Assembly (NCBI RefSeq): GCF_010993975.1
Contig: NZ_JAACZO010000058.1
Coordinates: 62,001-126,000 of the forward strand
DNA: 64,000 nt
Reading direction: 5' to 3'
Origin: Halomonas faecis
GTDB lineage: Bacteria; Pseudomonadota; Gammaproteobacteria; Pseudomonadales; Halomonadaceae
The position numbers and the translations under genes are program-made. This document shows positions 54,811 through 64,000 of this stretch, piece after piece. Each line of letters starts with the position of its first letter. The first letter of the stretch is position 1. The notes under the pieces are model-generated. The model worked only from the letters and a program-made list of their open reading frames with translations. It did no database searches and was not told where the DNA came from.

Positions 54811-55587
54811 ATGAGCAAGTTCGCCCTGGAAGATGTCCTGAGCGTCCATCACTGGAACGACACCCTGTTCAGTTTTCGCACCACGCGAGAGCGGAGCCTG
54901 CGTTTCAAGAACGGTCAGTTCGTGATGATCGGCCTCGAGGTGGAGGGCAAGCCACTGATGCGTGCCTATTCCATCGCCAGCCCCAACTACGAGGATCACC
55001 TGGAATTCTTCAGCATCAAGGTGCCGGATGGGCCGCTCACCTCTCGCTTGCAGCATCTCCAGGTCGGCGATCAGATCATGGTCAGTCGCAAGCCTACCGG
55101 AACGCTGGTCACCGACGATCTGCTGCCGGGGCGCAACCTCTACCTGCTCTCCACCGGTACCGGCCTGGCGCCCTTCATGAGCCTGATCCAGGATCCGGAA
55201 GTCTACGAGCGCTTCGAGAAGGTGGTGCTGGTGCACGGCGTACGCTCCGTGAGCGAGCTGGCCTACGCCGATTTCATCACCAAGGAGCTGCCGGCCCATG
55301 AGTACCTGGGCGAGGAGATCAGCGCCAAGCTGGTCTACTATCCGACGGTAACGCGCGAGGCGTTCCATACCCAGGGGCGGCTCACCGACCATATTCGCAG
55401 TGGCAAGCTCATCGCCGACACCGGCCTGCCGGCCATCGACCCCAAGCAGGACCGTGCCATGATCTGCGGCAGCCCGGCCATGCTCGACGACACCAGCGCC
55501 CTGCTCGACGATCTGGGCTTCACCATTTCGCCACGCATGGGCGAGCCCGGCGACTACGTCATCGAGCGCGCCTTCGTCGAAAAATGA
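54811..55587 (+). CDS. fpr: Ferredoxin-NADP(+) reductase
   Basis: This 258-residue FNR-family enzyme has the FAD-binding box RAYSIASPN, the NADP-binding LSTGTGLAPFMSLI and GSPAMLDDT, and the C-terminal ERAFVEK stacking end typical of bacterial Fpr. It reduces ferredoxin or flavodoxin from NADPH and is linked to oxidative-stress repair of Fe-S clusters. The ATG has AGGAG upstream. It is divergent from finR and convergent with glnK across a heptamer array. Confidence 0.95.
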   Translation: MSKFALEDVLSVHHWNDTLFSFRTTRERSLRFKNGQFVMIGLEVEGKPLMRAYSIASPNYEDHLEFFSIKVPDGPLTSRLQHLQVGDQIMVSRKPTGTLVTDDLLPGRNLYLLSTGTGLAPFMSLIQDPEVYERFEKVVLVHGVRSVSELAYADFITKELPAHEYLGEEISAKLVYYPTVTREAFHTQGRLTDHIRSGKLIADTGLPAIDPKQDRAMICGSPAMLDDTSALLDDLGFTISPRMGEPGDYVIERAFVEK

Positions 55588-55602
55588 CCCGGCTTCCCCG
55601 GG

Positions 55603-55737
55603 AGCTGGAAGAACGCCCGCTTCGCGGGCTTAAGCTGGAAGCTTGAAGAAAAACCCTTGACCCGAATGCCGGGAGCGACTGGCTGATGTCCAGCTTCCAG
55701 CTTCCAGCTTCCAGCTTCCAGCTTCCAGCTTCCAGCT
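55603..55737. repeat. Heptamer array with inverted partner between fpr and glnK
   Basis: From 55691 there are six perfect copies of CAGCTTC and a partial one, ending 1 nt before the stop complement of glnK at 55739. Upstream, near 55603 and 55633, AGCTGGAAG-type sequences are the inverted counterparts, so the region can fold back on itself. Its position next to a stop codon between convergent genes matches the other two arrays. Confidence 0.9.
55614..55631 (+). terminator. Hairpin after fpr
   Basis: GCCCGC, TTC loop, GCGGGC form a short GC-rich stem 27 nt after the fpr stop, flanked by A and TT. This resembles a weak factor-independent terminator. Confidence 0.5.
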
Positions 55738-55738
55738 G

Positions 55739-56146
<408 letters not shown>

Positions 56147-56173
56147 TCAAGCATACACCGCCCTTGGCGGGAA

Positions 56174-56200
56174 GAAAAAAGGCTCCCCGGGGGGAGCCTT
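56174..56200 (-). terminator. Terminator after amtB
   Basis: On the minus strand a 10-bp stem (AAGGCTCCCC with GGGGAGCCTT) is followed by a run of T residues, complementary to the A-run at 56174-56180. It is 18 nt past the amtB stop and before the second glnK. Confidence 0.88.
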
Positions 56201-56217
56201 GCTGGAGCATGGACGAG

Positions 56218-57543
56218 TCACTCGGTACGCGGCTGCCCTGCCGAGGTCGAGGCTGCGTATCCACCGGCCGAAGGGCGGCTGCCTCCGCCGCCATGGATCT
56301 TGGCGACGCTGAACTCGGGGTAGGCTTCCAGACCGCACTCGGCGAGGTCCACGCCTTCGTACTCTTCCTCTTCGCTGACGCGGACGCCCATGATGGCCTT
56401 GAGGATCAGCCACACGACCAGGCTCGCCGCGAAGACCCAGGCGAAGATGCCGATGATGCCGATGATCTGGGCCCCGAACGCGGCGTCACCGTTGGTGAGC
56501 GGTACCGCGAGAACGCCCCAGATGCCGACCACGCCGTGCACCGAGATGGCACCCACCGGGTCGTCGATCTTCAGCTTGTCGAGCATCACGATGGAGACCA
56601 CGACGATGGCCCCGCCGATGCCGCCGATCAGGGTGGCACCCAGCGCGGAAGGCGACAGCGGATCGGCGGTGATGGCCACCAGGCCGGCCAGGGCGCCGTT
56701 GAGGGCCATGGTCAGATCGGCCTTGCGGAACCACAGCTTGGCCAGGACCAAGGCGAAGATCACCCCGCCGGCGGCGGCGGCATTGGTGTTGACCAGCACC
56801 TGAGCCACGTTGTTGGCCGAGCCGACGTCGGAGAGCTTCAGCTCCGAGCCGCCGTTGAAGCCGAACCAGCCCATCCACAGGATGAAGGTGCCCAGCGTGG
56901 CCAGCGGCAGGTTGGCGCCGGGAATGGCGTGGACGCTACCGTCTTTGCCGTATTTGCCTTTGCGCGGACCGAGAACCAGCACGCCGGCGAGTGCCGCGGC
57001 GGCACCGGCCAGGTGCACGATGCCCGAGCCGGCATAGTCGGAGTAGCCGACTTCTGCGAGCCAGCCGCCGCCCCATGTCCAGTAGCCGGACACCGGGTAG
57101 ATGACGCCGGTCATCACCACGGCAAAGGCCAGAAAGGCCCACAGCTTCATGCGTTCGGCCACCGCACCCGAAACGATGGACATGGCCGTGGCCACGAACA
57201 CTACCTGGAAGAAGAAGTCGGAGCGCATGGAATAGTAGGGGGCGTCATCGCCACCGGCCGTCACGGCATCCACGGTGTTCTCGCCACCGAGCAGGAAGCC
57301 GAAGCTGGGCAAAAAGCCCCCGGCGCTGCTGGAGTACATCAGGTAATAGCCCAGCAGCAGGTACATGGTGCAGGCGATGGCGAACAGGGCAATGTTCTTG
57401 GTGAGGATCTCGGCGGTGTTCTTGGAGCGTACCAGGCCGGCCTCGAGCATCGAGAAGCCGGCGGCCATCCACATCACCAGGATGCCGCAGATCAGGAAAT
57501 AGAAGGTATCGAGCGCGTAGCTCAGTTCACTGAGTTCACTCAT
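56218..57543 (-). CDS. amtB: Ammonium transporter
   Basis: This 441-residue Amt-family channel starts at ATG 57543 with GGAGAG upstream. The twin conserved histidines appear as GSGIVHLAGAAAALAG and SVHGVVGIWG. About eleven membrane segments and DTFYFLICGILVMWMAAGFSMLEAGLVRSKN near the start match the family; it lacks a cleavable signal. The C-terminal cytoplasmic tail contacts PII proteins. It is 38 nt after the upstream glnK and shares its sigma-54-like promoter. Confidence 0.94.
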   Translation of the reverse strand: MSELSELSYALDTFYFLICGILVMWMAAGFSMLEAGLVRSKNTAEILTKNIALFAIACTMYLLLGYYLMYSSSAGGFLPSFGFLLGGENTVDAVTAGGDDAPYYSMRSDFFFQVVFVATAMSIVSGAVAERMKLWAFLAFAVVMTGVIYPVSGYWTWGGGWLAEVGYSDYAGSGIVHLAGAAAALAGVLVLGPRKGKYGKDGSVHAIPGANLPLATLGTFILWMGWFGFNGGSELKLSDVGSANNVAQVLVNTNAAAAGGVIFALVLAKLWFRKADLTMALNGALAGLVAITADPLSPSALGATLIGGIGGAIVVVSIVMLDKLKIDDPVGAISVHGVVGIWGVLAVPLTNGDAAFGAQIIGIIGIFAWVFAASLVVWLILKAIMGVRVSEEEEYEGVDLAECGLEAYPEFSVAKIHGGGGSRPSAGGYAASTSAGQPRTE

Positions 57544-57581
57544 GGGGTTCTCTCCTCGGCGTCGTATCGGAAGCGGTAGGC

Positions 57582-57965
<384 letters not shown>

Positions 57966-57979
57966 TCATGCCCTGCTTA

Positions 57980-57996
57980 TGCGCAGAGCGTGCCAG
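57980..57996 (-). promoter_or_regulatory. Candidate sigma-54 promoter for glnK-amtB
   Basis: On the minus strand CTGGCACGCTCTGCGCA holds the conserved GG at -24 and GC at -12 separated by 10 nt. The -12 box reads GCGC instead of TTGC. Its place about 60 nt before the glnK start fits NtrC-dependent nitrogen control. Confidence 0.6.
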
Positions 57997-58208
57997 TCGT
58001 GGTAAAAACAGCCTTTGATCAGTGCGTTGTGGATTGCGGGTCGAGGGATCTTCATGGCGCCGATGGAGGGTGTCGCCGGATGCTGCACCAGGCTGGTGCC
58101 GGTGTGTGGTGCAGATGCTCCAGCATGGCGCGCAACGGGAGAATGCGTGGCTGCTGCGCCTTGCGTATCCTGTAGGGATAGCCATCAGCGGTTCCAGGAG
58201 AAAACACC

Positions 58209-58544
58209 ATGAGCAGTCAGGACCCCATCAGTCGGCTGGCCCAGCAGCTCGGCGAACGCCTGCAGGGCGCCTCCCAGGCCCCGGAAGAGTTCCAGAAAGC
58301 CGCGCAGCAGGTGGTGCGCGGCGCCTTCGATCGCCTGGAGCTGGTCTCCCGCGAGGATTTCGATATCCTCATGGACGTGCTGCAGCGCACCCGCGGGCGC
58401 GTCGAAGCGCTGGAGCAGCAGGTCGCTGCCCTTGAGGAGGCGGTAGCGGCGCAGCAAGCAGGCTCTTCGGCATTGCCGCCCGCCGAGAAGGAGAGTGCTC
58501 CGAAACCTGAAGAGGATGCCGGCGCGGGCGAGACCGGTCGCTGA
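58209..58544 (+). CDS. ubiK: Ubiquinone biosynthesis accessory factor UbiK
   Basis: This 111-residue BMFP-domain protein has DPISRLAQQLGERLQ at the start and REDFDILMDVLQRTRGRVEALEQQVAALEEAV, the conserved coiled coil that trimerises and binds membranes. It helps UbiJ in aerobic ubiquinone synthesis. The C-terminal tail is Glu/Ala/Pro-rich. The ATG follows GGAG by about 10 nt. Confidence 0.93.
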   Translation: MSSQDPISRLAQQLGERLQGASQAPEEFQKAAQQVVRGAFDRLELVSREDFDILMDVLQRTRGRVEALEQQVAALEEAVAAQQAGSSALPPAEKESAPKPEEDAGAGETGR

Positions 58545-58615
58545 GGGAGTGGCGAGCGGCCGATACCCTCGGATGCTAAGCTAGGGTCCTGGCAACCGGA
58601 ACTGCGAGGGACCGC

Positions 58616-60124
58616 ATGACGCTAGCGATCGTCGCCACGAGGGCGGGGCTGGGCCTGGAAGCGCCCGAGGTGCTCGTCGAGGTGCATCTGGCCAATGGAC
58701 TTCCCGGCATGACCCTGGTCGGCCTGCCCGAGGCCGCCGTCAAAGAGAGCCGCGAACGGGTGCGCAGTGCCCTCACCAACGCCGGCTTCGATTTCCCCAA
58801 TACGCGTCGCATCGTACTCAACCTGGCGCCCGCCGACCTGCCCAAGGTCGGCGGGCGTTTCGATCTGCCCATCGCTCTGGGCATTCTGGTGGCTTCCGGC
58901 CAACTGCCCGTCGAGGCGCTGGCCGGTATCGAAAGCGTCGGCGAGCTGGCACTCGACGGCCGGTTGCGTCCGATCAGCGGCGTATTGCCCCTGGCGCTGG
59001 CGGCACGCCGTGCCGGGCGCAAGCTCATCGTGCCGCGAGAGAATGCCGATGAAGCAGCCCTGGCCGGCGACCTGCCGGTGCTGCCCGCCGATCATCTGCT
59101 CGAGGTGGTGGCGCACTTGCTGGGGCAGACCCCGATCGCTACGCACCATCTTGGCAGGCCACCCATCGCCGAGAGCCGTGAGGGCGATCTGGCCGAGGTG
59201 CGCGGGCAGCATCAGGCGCGCCGTGCGCTGGAGGTTGCGGCGGCGGGGTCGCACAACCTGCTGTTCGCGGGCCCTCCCGGCACCGGCAAGACCATGCTGG
59301 CGAGCCGCCTGCCCGGCATCCTGCCGCCACTCACCGAGGAGGAAGCCTTGGAGGTGGCTGCCATTCGCTCCGTTTGCGGGTTGTCGCTGGCCGAACAGTG
59401 GGGAAGGCGGCCGTTTCGGGCTCCGCACCACACCGCCAGCGCCGTGGCGCTGGTGGGCGGCGGCTCCTGGCCGCGGCCCGGCGAGATTTCGCTGGCCCAT
59501 CACGGCGTACTGTTCCTCGACGAACTCCCGGAGTTCTCGCGTCAGGTGCTGGAGGTGATGCGCGAGCCCATGGAGTCGGGGCAAATCCATATCGCCCGGG
59601 CCAGCCACGAGCGGCGTTTTCCGGCTCGTTTTCAGTTGGTGGCGGCCATGAATCCCTGCCCCTGCGGCCATCTGGGCGATCCGCGACAGTCCTGCCAGTG
59701 CACGGCGGCACAGATCCAGCGCTACCAGTCGCGTCTTTCGGGGCCGCTGCTCGATCGCATCGACCTGCAGGTGGAGGTGCCGGCCTTGCCCCCGGAGCAG
59801 CTCACTGCCCGAGAAACCGGCGAGGATTCCGCTACGGTGCGCGCACGCGTGCTGGCGGCCCGCGAGCGGCAATACGCTCGCGGCACCCTCAACGCCCACC
59901 TGAGCGGCCGGGAGCTGGAGTCGGCCTGTGGCCTGTCGAGCGCCGACCGTACCTGGCTGGCCGGCGTGCTGGAGCGACTCAGGCTCTCGGCACGGGCATA
60001 CCACCGGGTGCTACGGGTAGCGCTGACGCTGTCCGATCTGGCCGGCAAGCCACATCCCGAACGCGACGAACTCATGGAAGCCATCGGTTATCGGCAGTTG
60101 GATCGGCAACTCCGTCAGACCTGA
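58616..60124 (+). CDS. comM: YifB/ComM-family Mg-chelatase-like AAA+ ATPase
   Basis: This 502-residue protein has an N-terminal Lon-like region (LPEAAVKESRERVRSALTNAG), then the ATPase with FAGPPGTGKTML, the Walker B LFLDELPEF, the zinc-like cluster NPCPCGHLGDPRQSCQC, and the C-terminal Mg-chelatase domain. ComM helicases promote branch migration during natural transformation in related bacteria. It follows ubiK in the same direction after 71 nt. Confidence 0.92.
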   Translation: MTLAIVATRAGLGLEAPEVLVEVHLANGLPGMTLVGLPEAAVKESRERVRSALTNAGFDFPNTRRIVLNLAPADLPKVGGRFDLPIALGILVASGQLPVEALAGIESVGELALDGRLRPISGVLPLALAARRAGRKLIVPRENADEAALAGDLPVLPADHLLEVVAHLLGQTPIATHHLGRPPIAESREGDLAEVRGQHQARRALEVAAAGSHNLLFAGPPGTGKTMLASRLPGILPPLTEEEALEVAAIRSVCGLSLAEQWGRRPFRAPHHTASAVALVGGGSWPRPGEISLAHHGVLFLDELPEFSRQVLEVMREPMESGQIHIARASHERRFPARFQLVAAMNPCPCGHLGDPRQSCQCTAAQIQRYQSRLSGPLLDRIDLQVEVPALPPEQLTARETGEDSATVRARVLAARERQYARGTLNAHLSGRELESACGLSSADRTWLAGVLERLRLSARAYHRVLRVALTLSDLAGKPHPERDELMEAIGYRQLDRQLRQT

Positions 60125-60144
60125 GTGGGCAGGGGGCGGCGTGG

Positions 60145-60633
60145 CTACAGCGCCGTGGCGTCGAAGGCGCCATCGATATGCGTCTCCCATAGCGCGGTAT
60201 CGTCGTCGGGGCGCAGTAGCGTCAGTGTCAGGCGGTAGGGCAGCAGTTCGCGGTCGGAGAGCACGAGGCGTGGAGCGGAGGCCTCCAGGCGGCTCTCCAG
60301 ACGCCACTGGTAGGGGTCGGTGCTGTCTGCCATGTCGGGTCGCCAGTCGAGTACCTGGGGTCCGGGGGCGGCGATGCCCAGCAGGGCGCGGGTCAGGCTC
60401 TCGCGCACGCGTTCGACGCCCAGGCCCAGTTCGGCGTCCACCTCGGGGGCGGCCAGCAGTAGCAACTGTTGCTCGAGCGGTTGCAGCGCGTCGACCGCGC
60501 CGATCTGCTGGGCGGCGCTGCTGCCGAGCCCCAGCAGCGCCTGACGGATCGGCTCGGCGCGCTCGGCCGAACCGGCACACCCGCCCAGCATGAACAGCGC
60601 CAGCAATAGTGCCGGAAGTCGCGACGTCAGCAT
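60145..60633 (-). CDS. Small lipoprotein of unknown function
   Basis: This 162-residue product is read from ATG 60633. It has a lipobox FMLGGC after a short hydrophobic leader (ALLLALFMLGGC), so it is lipidated. The mature part has no recognisable domain; ELLPYRLTLTLLRPDDDTALWETHIDG near the end looks like a beta strand with a loop. It overlaps the upstream hydrolase gene by 7 nt, indicating translational coupling. Confidence 0.75.
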   Translation of the reverse strand: MLTSRLPALLLALFMLGGCAGSAERAEPIRQALLGLGSSAAQQIGAVDALQPLEQQLLLLAAPEVDAELGLGVERVRESLTRALLGIAAPGPQVLDWRPDMADSTDPYQWRLESRLEASAPRLVLSDRELLPYRLTLTLLRPDDDTALWETHIDGAFDATAL

Positions 60634-61604
60634 GGCAGTTTCTCCGTTTCCAACTGAGCGATGAAGTCGTCCAGGGCGGCGAACAGTGCTCGGCGAATCG
60701 GCTCGGCCTCGTTGACCAGATGGTGACGGGCTTCGGGATGACGGTGAATATGGGCGTTGGGGAACTTGTGTGCCAGCACCGATAGGTTCCACTCCCAGTC
60801 CACGGTGAGATCCTGTTCGCCCTGCAGGATCAGGGTGGGCAACTGGCTGGGCGGCAGGGCGAGCAGTTGGGGCATCCAGCGGCGCATGGCACTGATCCAG
60901 TGCATGGAGAGACGGTCGGGCTGCAGCGGATCCTGCTCACGCAGGAAGGTGGCGAAGTCGTGATCGGTGGAGTTGGCGCGAAACTTGCGAGGCACCGAGC
61001 TCACGAAGGGGCCCACCAGGCGGTGCAGCCAGCTCGACTGGGTCCATCCCCAGGGGCGCACCAGGGGGGCCAGGAGGGCGAGTCCCGACCAGTGGCCATC
61101 GTCGGCACGGGTCAGGGCATCGGTGGCCAGAATCGCCGCACCGGTGCTCTGGCCCACGCCGAGCCAGGGGCGTGGCGCGAGGTCGCGCTCGCCGAGCTGA
61201 TGCTGCAGGGCGCGCAGGCAGTCGGCATAGTCGGTGAAGTCGTCGATGCAGGCACGCCGGCCGCTGGACAACCCGTGGCCTGGCAGGTCCCACAGCACCA
61301 CGCGCCAACGGTGCTCGAGCAGGCGCTCCAACAGGTGACGATAGAGCCCCAGGTGATCGAAGTAGCCGTGTACCACGAAGGCGGTTCCAACGGCTTGCGG
61401 CGGACTCCACACCTGGGTCCAGAGGCGAAATCGGAGCGTCTCCAGGTAGCCGACGTGCAATCCCACCTGCTCATTGAGCAGCGCCTCCAGGCCATAGTGG
61501 GCGAAGTAGCGAGCGAGAGAGTCACCGAGCGGGTGTGCATCGTAGGCGGTACTGTCGAAGGGCGCGATGGGCCCATGGGCCTGCAACGGGGAAAAGTCGG
61601 TCAT
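60627..61604 (-). CDS. Alpha/beta hydrolase (lysophospholipase-like)
   Basis: This 325-residue protein is read from ATG 61604 with GGAGG upstream. It shows [20 protein letters not shown] and [11 protein letters not shown], typical of alpha/beta hydrolases related to PldB, and a nucleophile elbow GVGQSTGAA (GxSxG reads GQSTG). The late DLTVDWEW and RHHLVNE supply the acid and histidine. It may act on lipids, possibly with the lipoprotein that overlaps its 3' end. Confidence 0.82.
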   Translation of the reverse strand: MTDFSPLQAHGPIAPFDSTAYDAHPLGDSLARYFAHYGLEALLNEQVGLHVGYLETLRFRLWTQVWSPPQAVGTAFVVHGYFDHLGLYRHLLERLLEHRWRVVLWDLPGHGLSSGRRACIDDFTDYADCLRALQHQLGERDLAPRPWLGVGQSTGAAILATDALTRADDGHWSGLALLAPLVRPWGWTQSSWLHRLVGPFVSSVPRKFRANSTDHDFATFLREQDPLQPDRLSMHWISAMRRWMPQLLALPPSQLPTLILQGEQDLTVDWEWNLSVLAHKFPNAHIHRHPEARHHLVNEAEPIRRALFAALDDFIAQLETEKLPC

Positions 61605-61767
61605 CGCAACCTCCGGCGGGATTGGCGGGGCGTCACGCCAGGCAGCGTCGCCGAGCGGGCAGTTTACCTGGCCCACGCCACTCCTTTCGAGCGTTGCGGC
61701 GGCGTGGCCGGTCGTCATTGCGTCTCCACCCTATGTCTAGTGGCCGATCCAGGTCTTCGGGTTTACA

Positions 61768-61786
61768 TGTGGAACGATTTTCCACA
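61768..61786. promoter_or_regulatory. Small dyad upstream of glcB
   Basis: TGTGGAA and TTCCACA form 7-bp inverted arms around CGATT about 85 nt before the glcB start. It may be an operator or part of the promoter region. No regulator is adjacent. Confidence 0.35.
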
Positions 61787-61822
61787 AAATCGTCGGCATA
61801 GCGTGGTCCCATCCCAACATCC

Positions 61823-61849
61823 GGCTGGCGAGCCATGGGCTCGCCAGCC
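61823..61849 (+). promoter_or_regulatory. 12-bp stem hairpin in the glcB leader
   Basis: GGCTGGCGAGCC pairs with GGCTCGCCAGCC around ATG, ending 9 nt before the glcB ribosome site. There is no T-run. It may stabilise the mRNA or modulate initiation. Confidence 0.4.
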
Positions 61850-61868
61850 GTGCACGAGGAGACTTCCC

Positions 61869-64000
61869 ATGTCCCAACGCGTCACTCGCCACCGCCTGCA
61901 GGTGGCTGCCGAACTGGATCGCTTCATCAACGAACAGGCGCTGCCGGGCACCGGCGTCGATCCCGAGGCCTTCTGGTCCGGCGTGGATGCGCTCTTTCAC
62001 GATCTGACCCCGAAAAATCGCGAATTGCTCGCCGAGCGCGATCGCCTGCAGGAGCGGTTGGATACCTGGCATCGCGAGAATCCCGGTCCCGTGCGCGACA
62101 TGACCGCCTACCGCGGCTTTCTCGAAGAGATCGGTTATCTGGTCGAAGCCCCGGCCAGGGTCGAGGTCACTACCGCCAATGTCGACCGCGAGGTCGCCGT
62201 GCAGGCCGGCCCTCAGCTGGTGGTGCCGGTCAGCAATGCCCGCTATGCCCTGAACGCCGCCAACGCGCGTTGGGGTAGCCTCTACGACGCTCTCTACGGC
62301 ACCGATGTCATCCCCGAGGACGGTGGTGCCGAGAAGACCGCCGACTACAACCCCAAGCGTGGCGAGAAAGTGATCGCCTACGCTCGCGGCGTGCTCGACC
62401 GCGCCGCCCCTCTGGCCACCGGTTCGCACCGCGATGCCGTCAAGTATGCGTTGCGCGATGGCCACCTGGTGGTGACCCTTGAGGGCGGTCGTGAGACCGG
62501 CCTCAAGGTGCCGGGCAAGCTGGTCGGCTATCGGGGCGATGCCGCCAGTCCCGAGGCGATCCTGCTGGCCAACCACGACCTGCATCTCGAGATCCAGATC
62601 GATCCGAGCCATCCCATCGGCAAGACGGACCCGGCCGGTGTCAAGGATCTACTGGTCGAGGCAGCGCTGACCGCCATCATGGACTGCGAGGATTCCGTGG
62701 CGGCGGTGGATGCCGAGGACAAGGTCGGCGTCTATGCCAATTGGCTGGGGCTGATGAAGGGCGACCTCAGCGAGGAGGTATCTAAGGGCGGCAAGACCTT
62801 CACCCGCCGCTTGCACGCCGACCGCACCTACACCACGCCCGACGGCGGCAGCCTGACCGTGCCCGGCCGGTCGCTGATGTTCGTGCGCAACGTCGGCCAT
62901 CTGATGACCACCCCGGCGGTGCTCGATGCCGACGGCAACGAGCTGCCGGAGGGTATCCTCGATGGCGTGGTCACCGGTCTGCTCGCGTTGCACGACCTCA
63001 AGAAGGGGACGAAGGACCCGCGTAACTCCCGCGAGGGCTCCGTCTACATCGTCAAGCCGAAGATGCATGGCCCCAAGGAAGTCGCCTTCTCGAGTGAACT
63101 GTTCGGGCGCATCGAGGACATCCTCGGCATGGCCCGCGATACCCTCAAGATGGGCATCATGGACGAAGAGCGCCGTACCACCGTCAATCTCAAGGCGTGC
63201 ATTGCCGAGGCGACCTCGCGGGTGGTGTTCATCAACACTGGCTTCCTCGACCGCACCGGCGACGAGATGCATACCGCCATGGAGGCGGGCTCGATGATCC
63301 GCAAGGGCGACATGAAGCATGCCGCCTGGATCCAGGCCTATGAGAAGAGTAACGTTCAGGTCGGGCTGGCCTGCGGCCTGCGCGGCCACGCCCAGATCGG
63401 CAAGGGCATGTGGGCCATGCCCGACCTGATGGCGGCCATGCTCGAGCAGAAGATCGGCCACCCCAAGGCTGGCGCCAACACCGCTTGGGTGCCTTCTCCC
63501 ACCGCTGCGGCCCTGCACGCCTTGCACTACCACCAGGTGGACGTCAGCGAGGTGCAGCGTGAGCTGGAAGCCCAGGGCGAACCGGATTACTTGGCTGACC
63601 TGCTCAGCGTGCCGGTGGCCGAGAGCCCCGACTGGAGCGACGAAGAAATCCAGCAGGAGCTCGACAACAACTGCCAGGGCATTCTCGGCTACGTGGTACG
63701 CTGGGTCGAGCACGGTGTGGGTTGCTCCAAGGTGCCGGACATCCACGACGTGGGGCTGATGGAGGACCGCGCCACCTTGCGGATCTCCAGCCAGCACATC
63801 GCCAACTGGCTGCACCATGGCGTGGTCGACGCCGAGCGCGTGCGCGAGACTCTCGAACGCATGGCCAAGGTGGTCGACGAGCAGAACGCCGGCGATCCCG
63901 ACTACACGCCGATGAGCGCCGATTATGCGGCTTCCACGGCCTTCCAGGCGGCCAGCGACCTGATCTTCAAGGGCCGCGAGCAGCCCGCTGGTTACACCGA
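61869..64000 (+). CDS. glcB: Malate synthase G, 3' end outside the window
   Basis: About 710 codons are present, close to the usual length of about 720. The product starts [22 protein letters not shown] and carries [48 protein letters not shown] and [13 protein letters not shown], hallmarks of the monomeric GlcB. It condenses glyoxylate with acetyl-CoA in the glyoxylate shunt. The ATG follows AGGAGA. It is read in the opposite direction from the hydrolase. Confidence 0.96.
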   Translation, partial: MSQRVTRHRLQVAAELDRFINEQALPGTGVDPEAFWSGVDALFHDLTPKNRELLAERDRLQERLDTWHRENPGPVRDMTAYRGFLEEIGYLVEAPARVEVTTANVDREVAVQAGPQLVVPVSNARYALNAANARWGSLYDALYGTDVIPEDGGAEKTADYNPKRGEKVIAYARGVLDRAAPLATGSHRDAVKYALRDGHLVVTLEGGRETGLKVPGKLVGYRGDAASPEAILLANHDLHLEIQIDPSHPIGKTDPAGVKDLLVEAALTAIMDCEDSVAAVDAEDKVGVYANWLGLMKGDLSEEVSKGGKTFTRRLHADRTYTTPDGGSLTVPGRSLMFVRNVGHLMTTPAVLDADGNELPEGILDGVVTGLLALHDLKKGTKDPRNSREGSVYIVKPKMHGPKEVAFSSELFGRIEDILGMARDTLKMGIMDEERRTTVNLKACIAEATSRVVFINTGFLDRTGDEMHTAMEAGSMIRKGDMKHAAWIQAYEKSNVQVGLACGLRGHAQIGKGMWAMPDLMAAMLEQKIGHPKAGANTAWVPSPTAAALHALHYHQVDVSEVQRELEAQGEPDYLADLLSVPVAESPDWSDEEIQQELDNNCQGILGYVVRWVEHGVGCSKVPDIHDVGLMEDRATLRISSQHIANWLHHGVVDAERVRETLERMAKVVDEQNAGDPDYTPMSADYAASTAFQAASDLIFKGREQPAGYT

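Overview
This is a high-GC gammaproteobacterial chromosome segment. It most likely comes from the Halomonadaceae (Halomonas or a close relative). The inference rests on the gene order hupB/recG/oxyR...ridA-spoT-rpoZ-gmk...yicC-rph-crc-pyrE, which closely follows the Pseudomonas/Halomonas layout, on a very acidic exported dihaem cytochrome typical of halophiles, and on Aap-type amino-acid and Phn-type phosphonate transporters. No species can be fixed from the sequence alone.

Layout. 1-8.9 kb: core genes, with the end of an HU gene, a small conserved protein, recG and oxyR overlapping by 4 nt, an SDR/epimerase, then a minus-strand run gmk-rpoZ-spoT-ridA-thpR. 8.9-20.6 kb: an accessory island splitting the normally adjacent gmk and yicC. 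It holds a broken SDR gene, an IS481-type transposase remnant, a cluster of proteins that are nearly all predicted to be exported and that mostly have no recognisable function, and a C-terminal stub of a tyrosine recombinase lying right against the 3' end of yicC. 20.6-29.4 kb: core genes again (yicC, rph, crc, pyrE, trmL, rep, cytochrome c, lhgO, tRNA-Arg-CCG). 29.4-40.4 kb: small envelope proteins, three c-di-GMP turnover proteins and a ChaN-like haem-binding protein. 40.4-42.9 kb: ahpC and ahpF as separate transcription units, with an OxyR-like site before ahpC. 43.1-47.4 kb: an aapJQMP amino-acid ABC transporter. 47.4-53.7 kb: a fourth c-di-GMP gene, a histidine phosphatase, the phnDCEE transporter and a host-attachment-family protein. 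53.7-58 kb: a finR/fpr divergent pair and a glnK-amtB-glnK nitrogen cluster with a sigma-54-like promoter. 58-64 kb: ubiK, yifB/comM, a lipoprotein and alpha/beta-hydrolase pair, and glcB, which runs off the end.

How it works together. Oxidative stress is a theme: OxyR, AhpC, AhpF and the FinR/Fpr pair. Nutrient sensing is another: Crc for carbon, two PII proteins with AmtB for nitrogen, and SpoT for starvation. Four GGDEF and/or EAL proteins handle c-di-GMP.

The best candidate for an undescribed system is the island at about 10.2-20.0 kb. Four exported proteins there share a domain I cannot name: an N-terminal G-x-W motif, then (in three of the four) a helix reading roughly SLL-x3-LRL-x2-TG, then a C-terminal beta-rich part. 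One copy is fused to Sel1 repeats. They sit with an exported DUF1566 protein, an exported protein with peptidoglycan-binding-like and SH3-like regions, and small membrane proteins. A second unusual feature is a set of 7-bp tandem repeat arrays, each abutting a stop codon between convergent genes (about 0.6-0.7, 26.7 and 55.7 kb).
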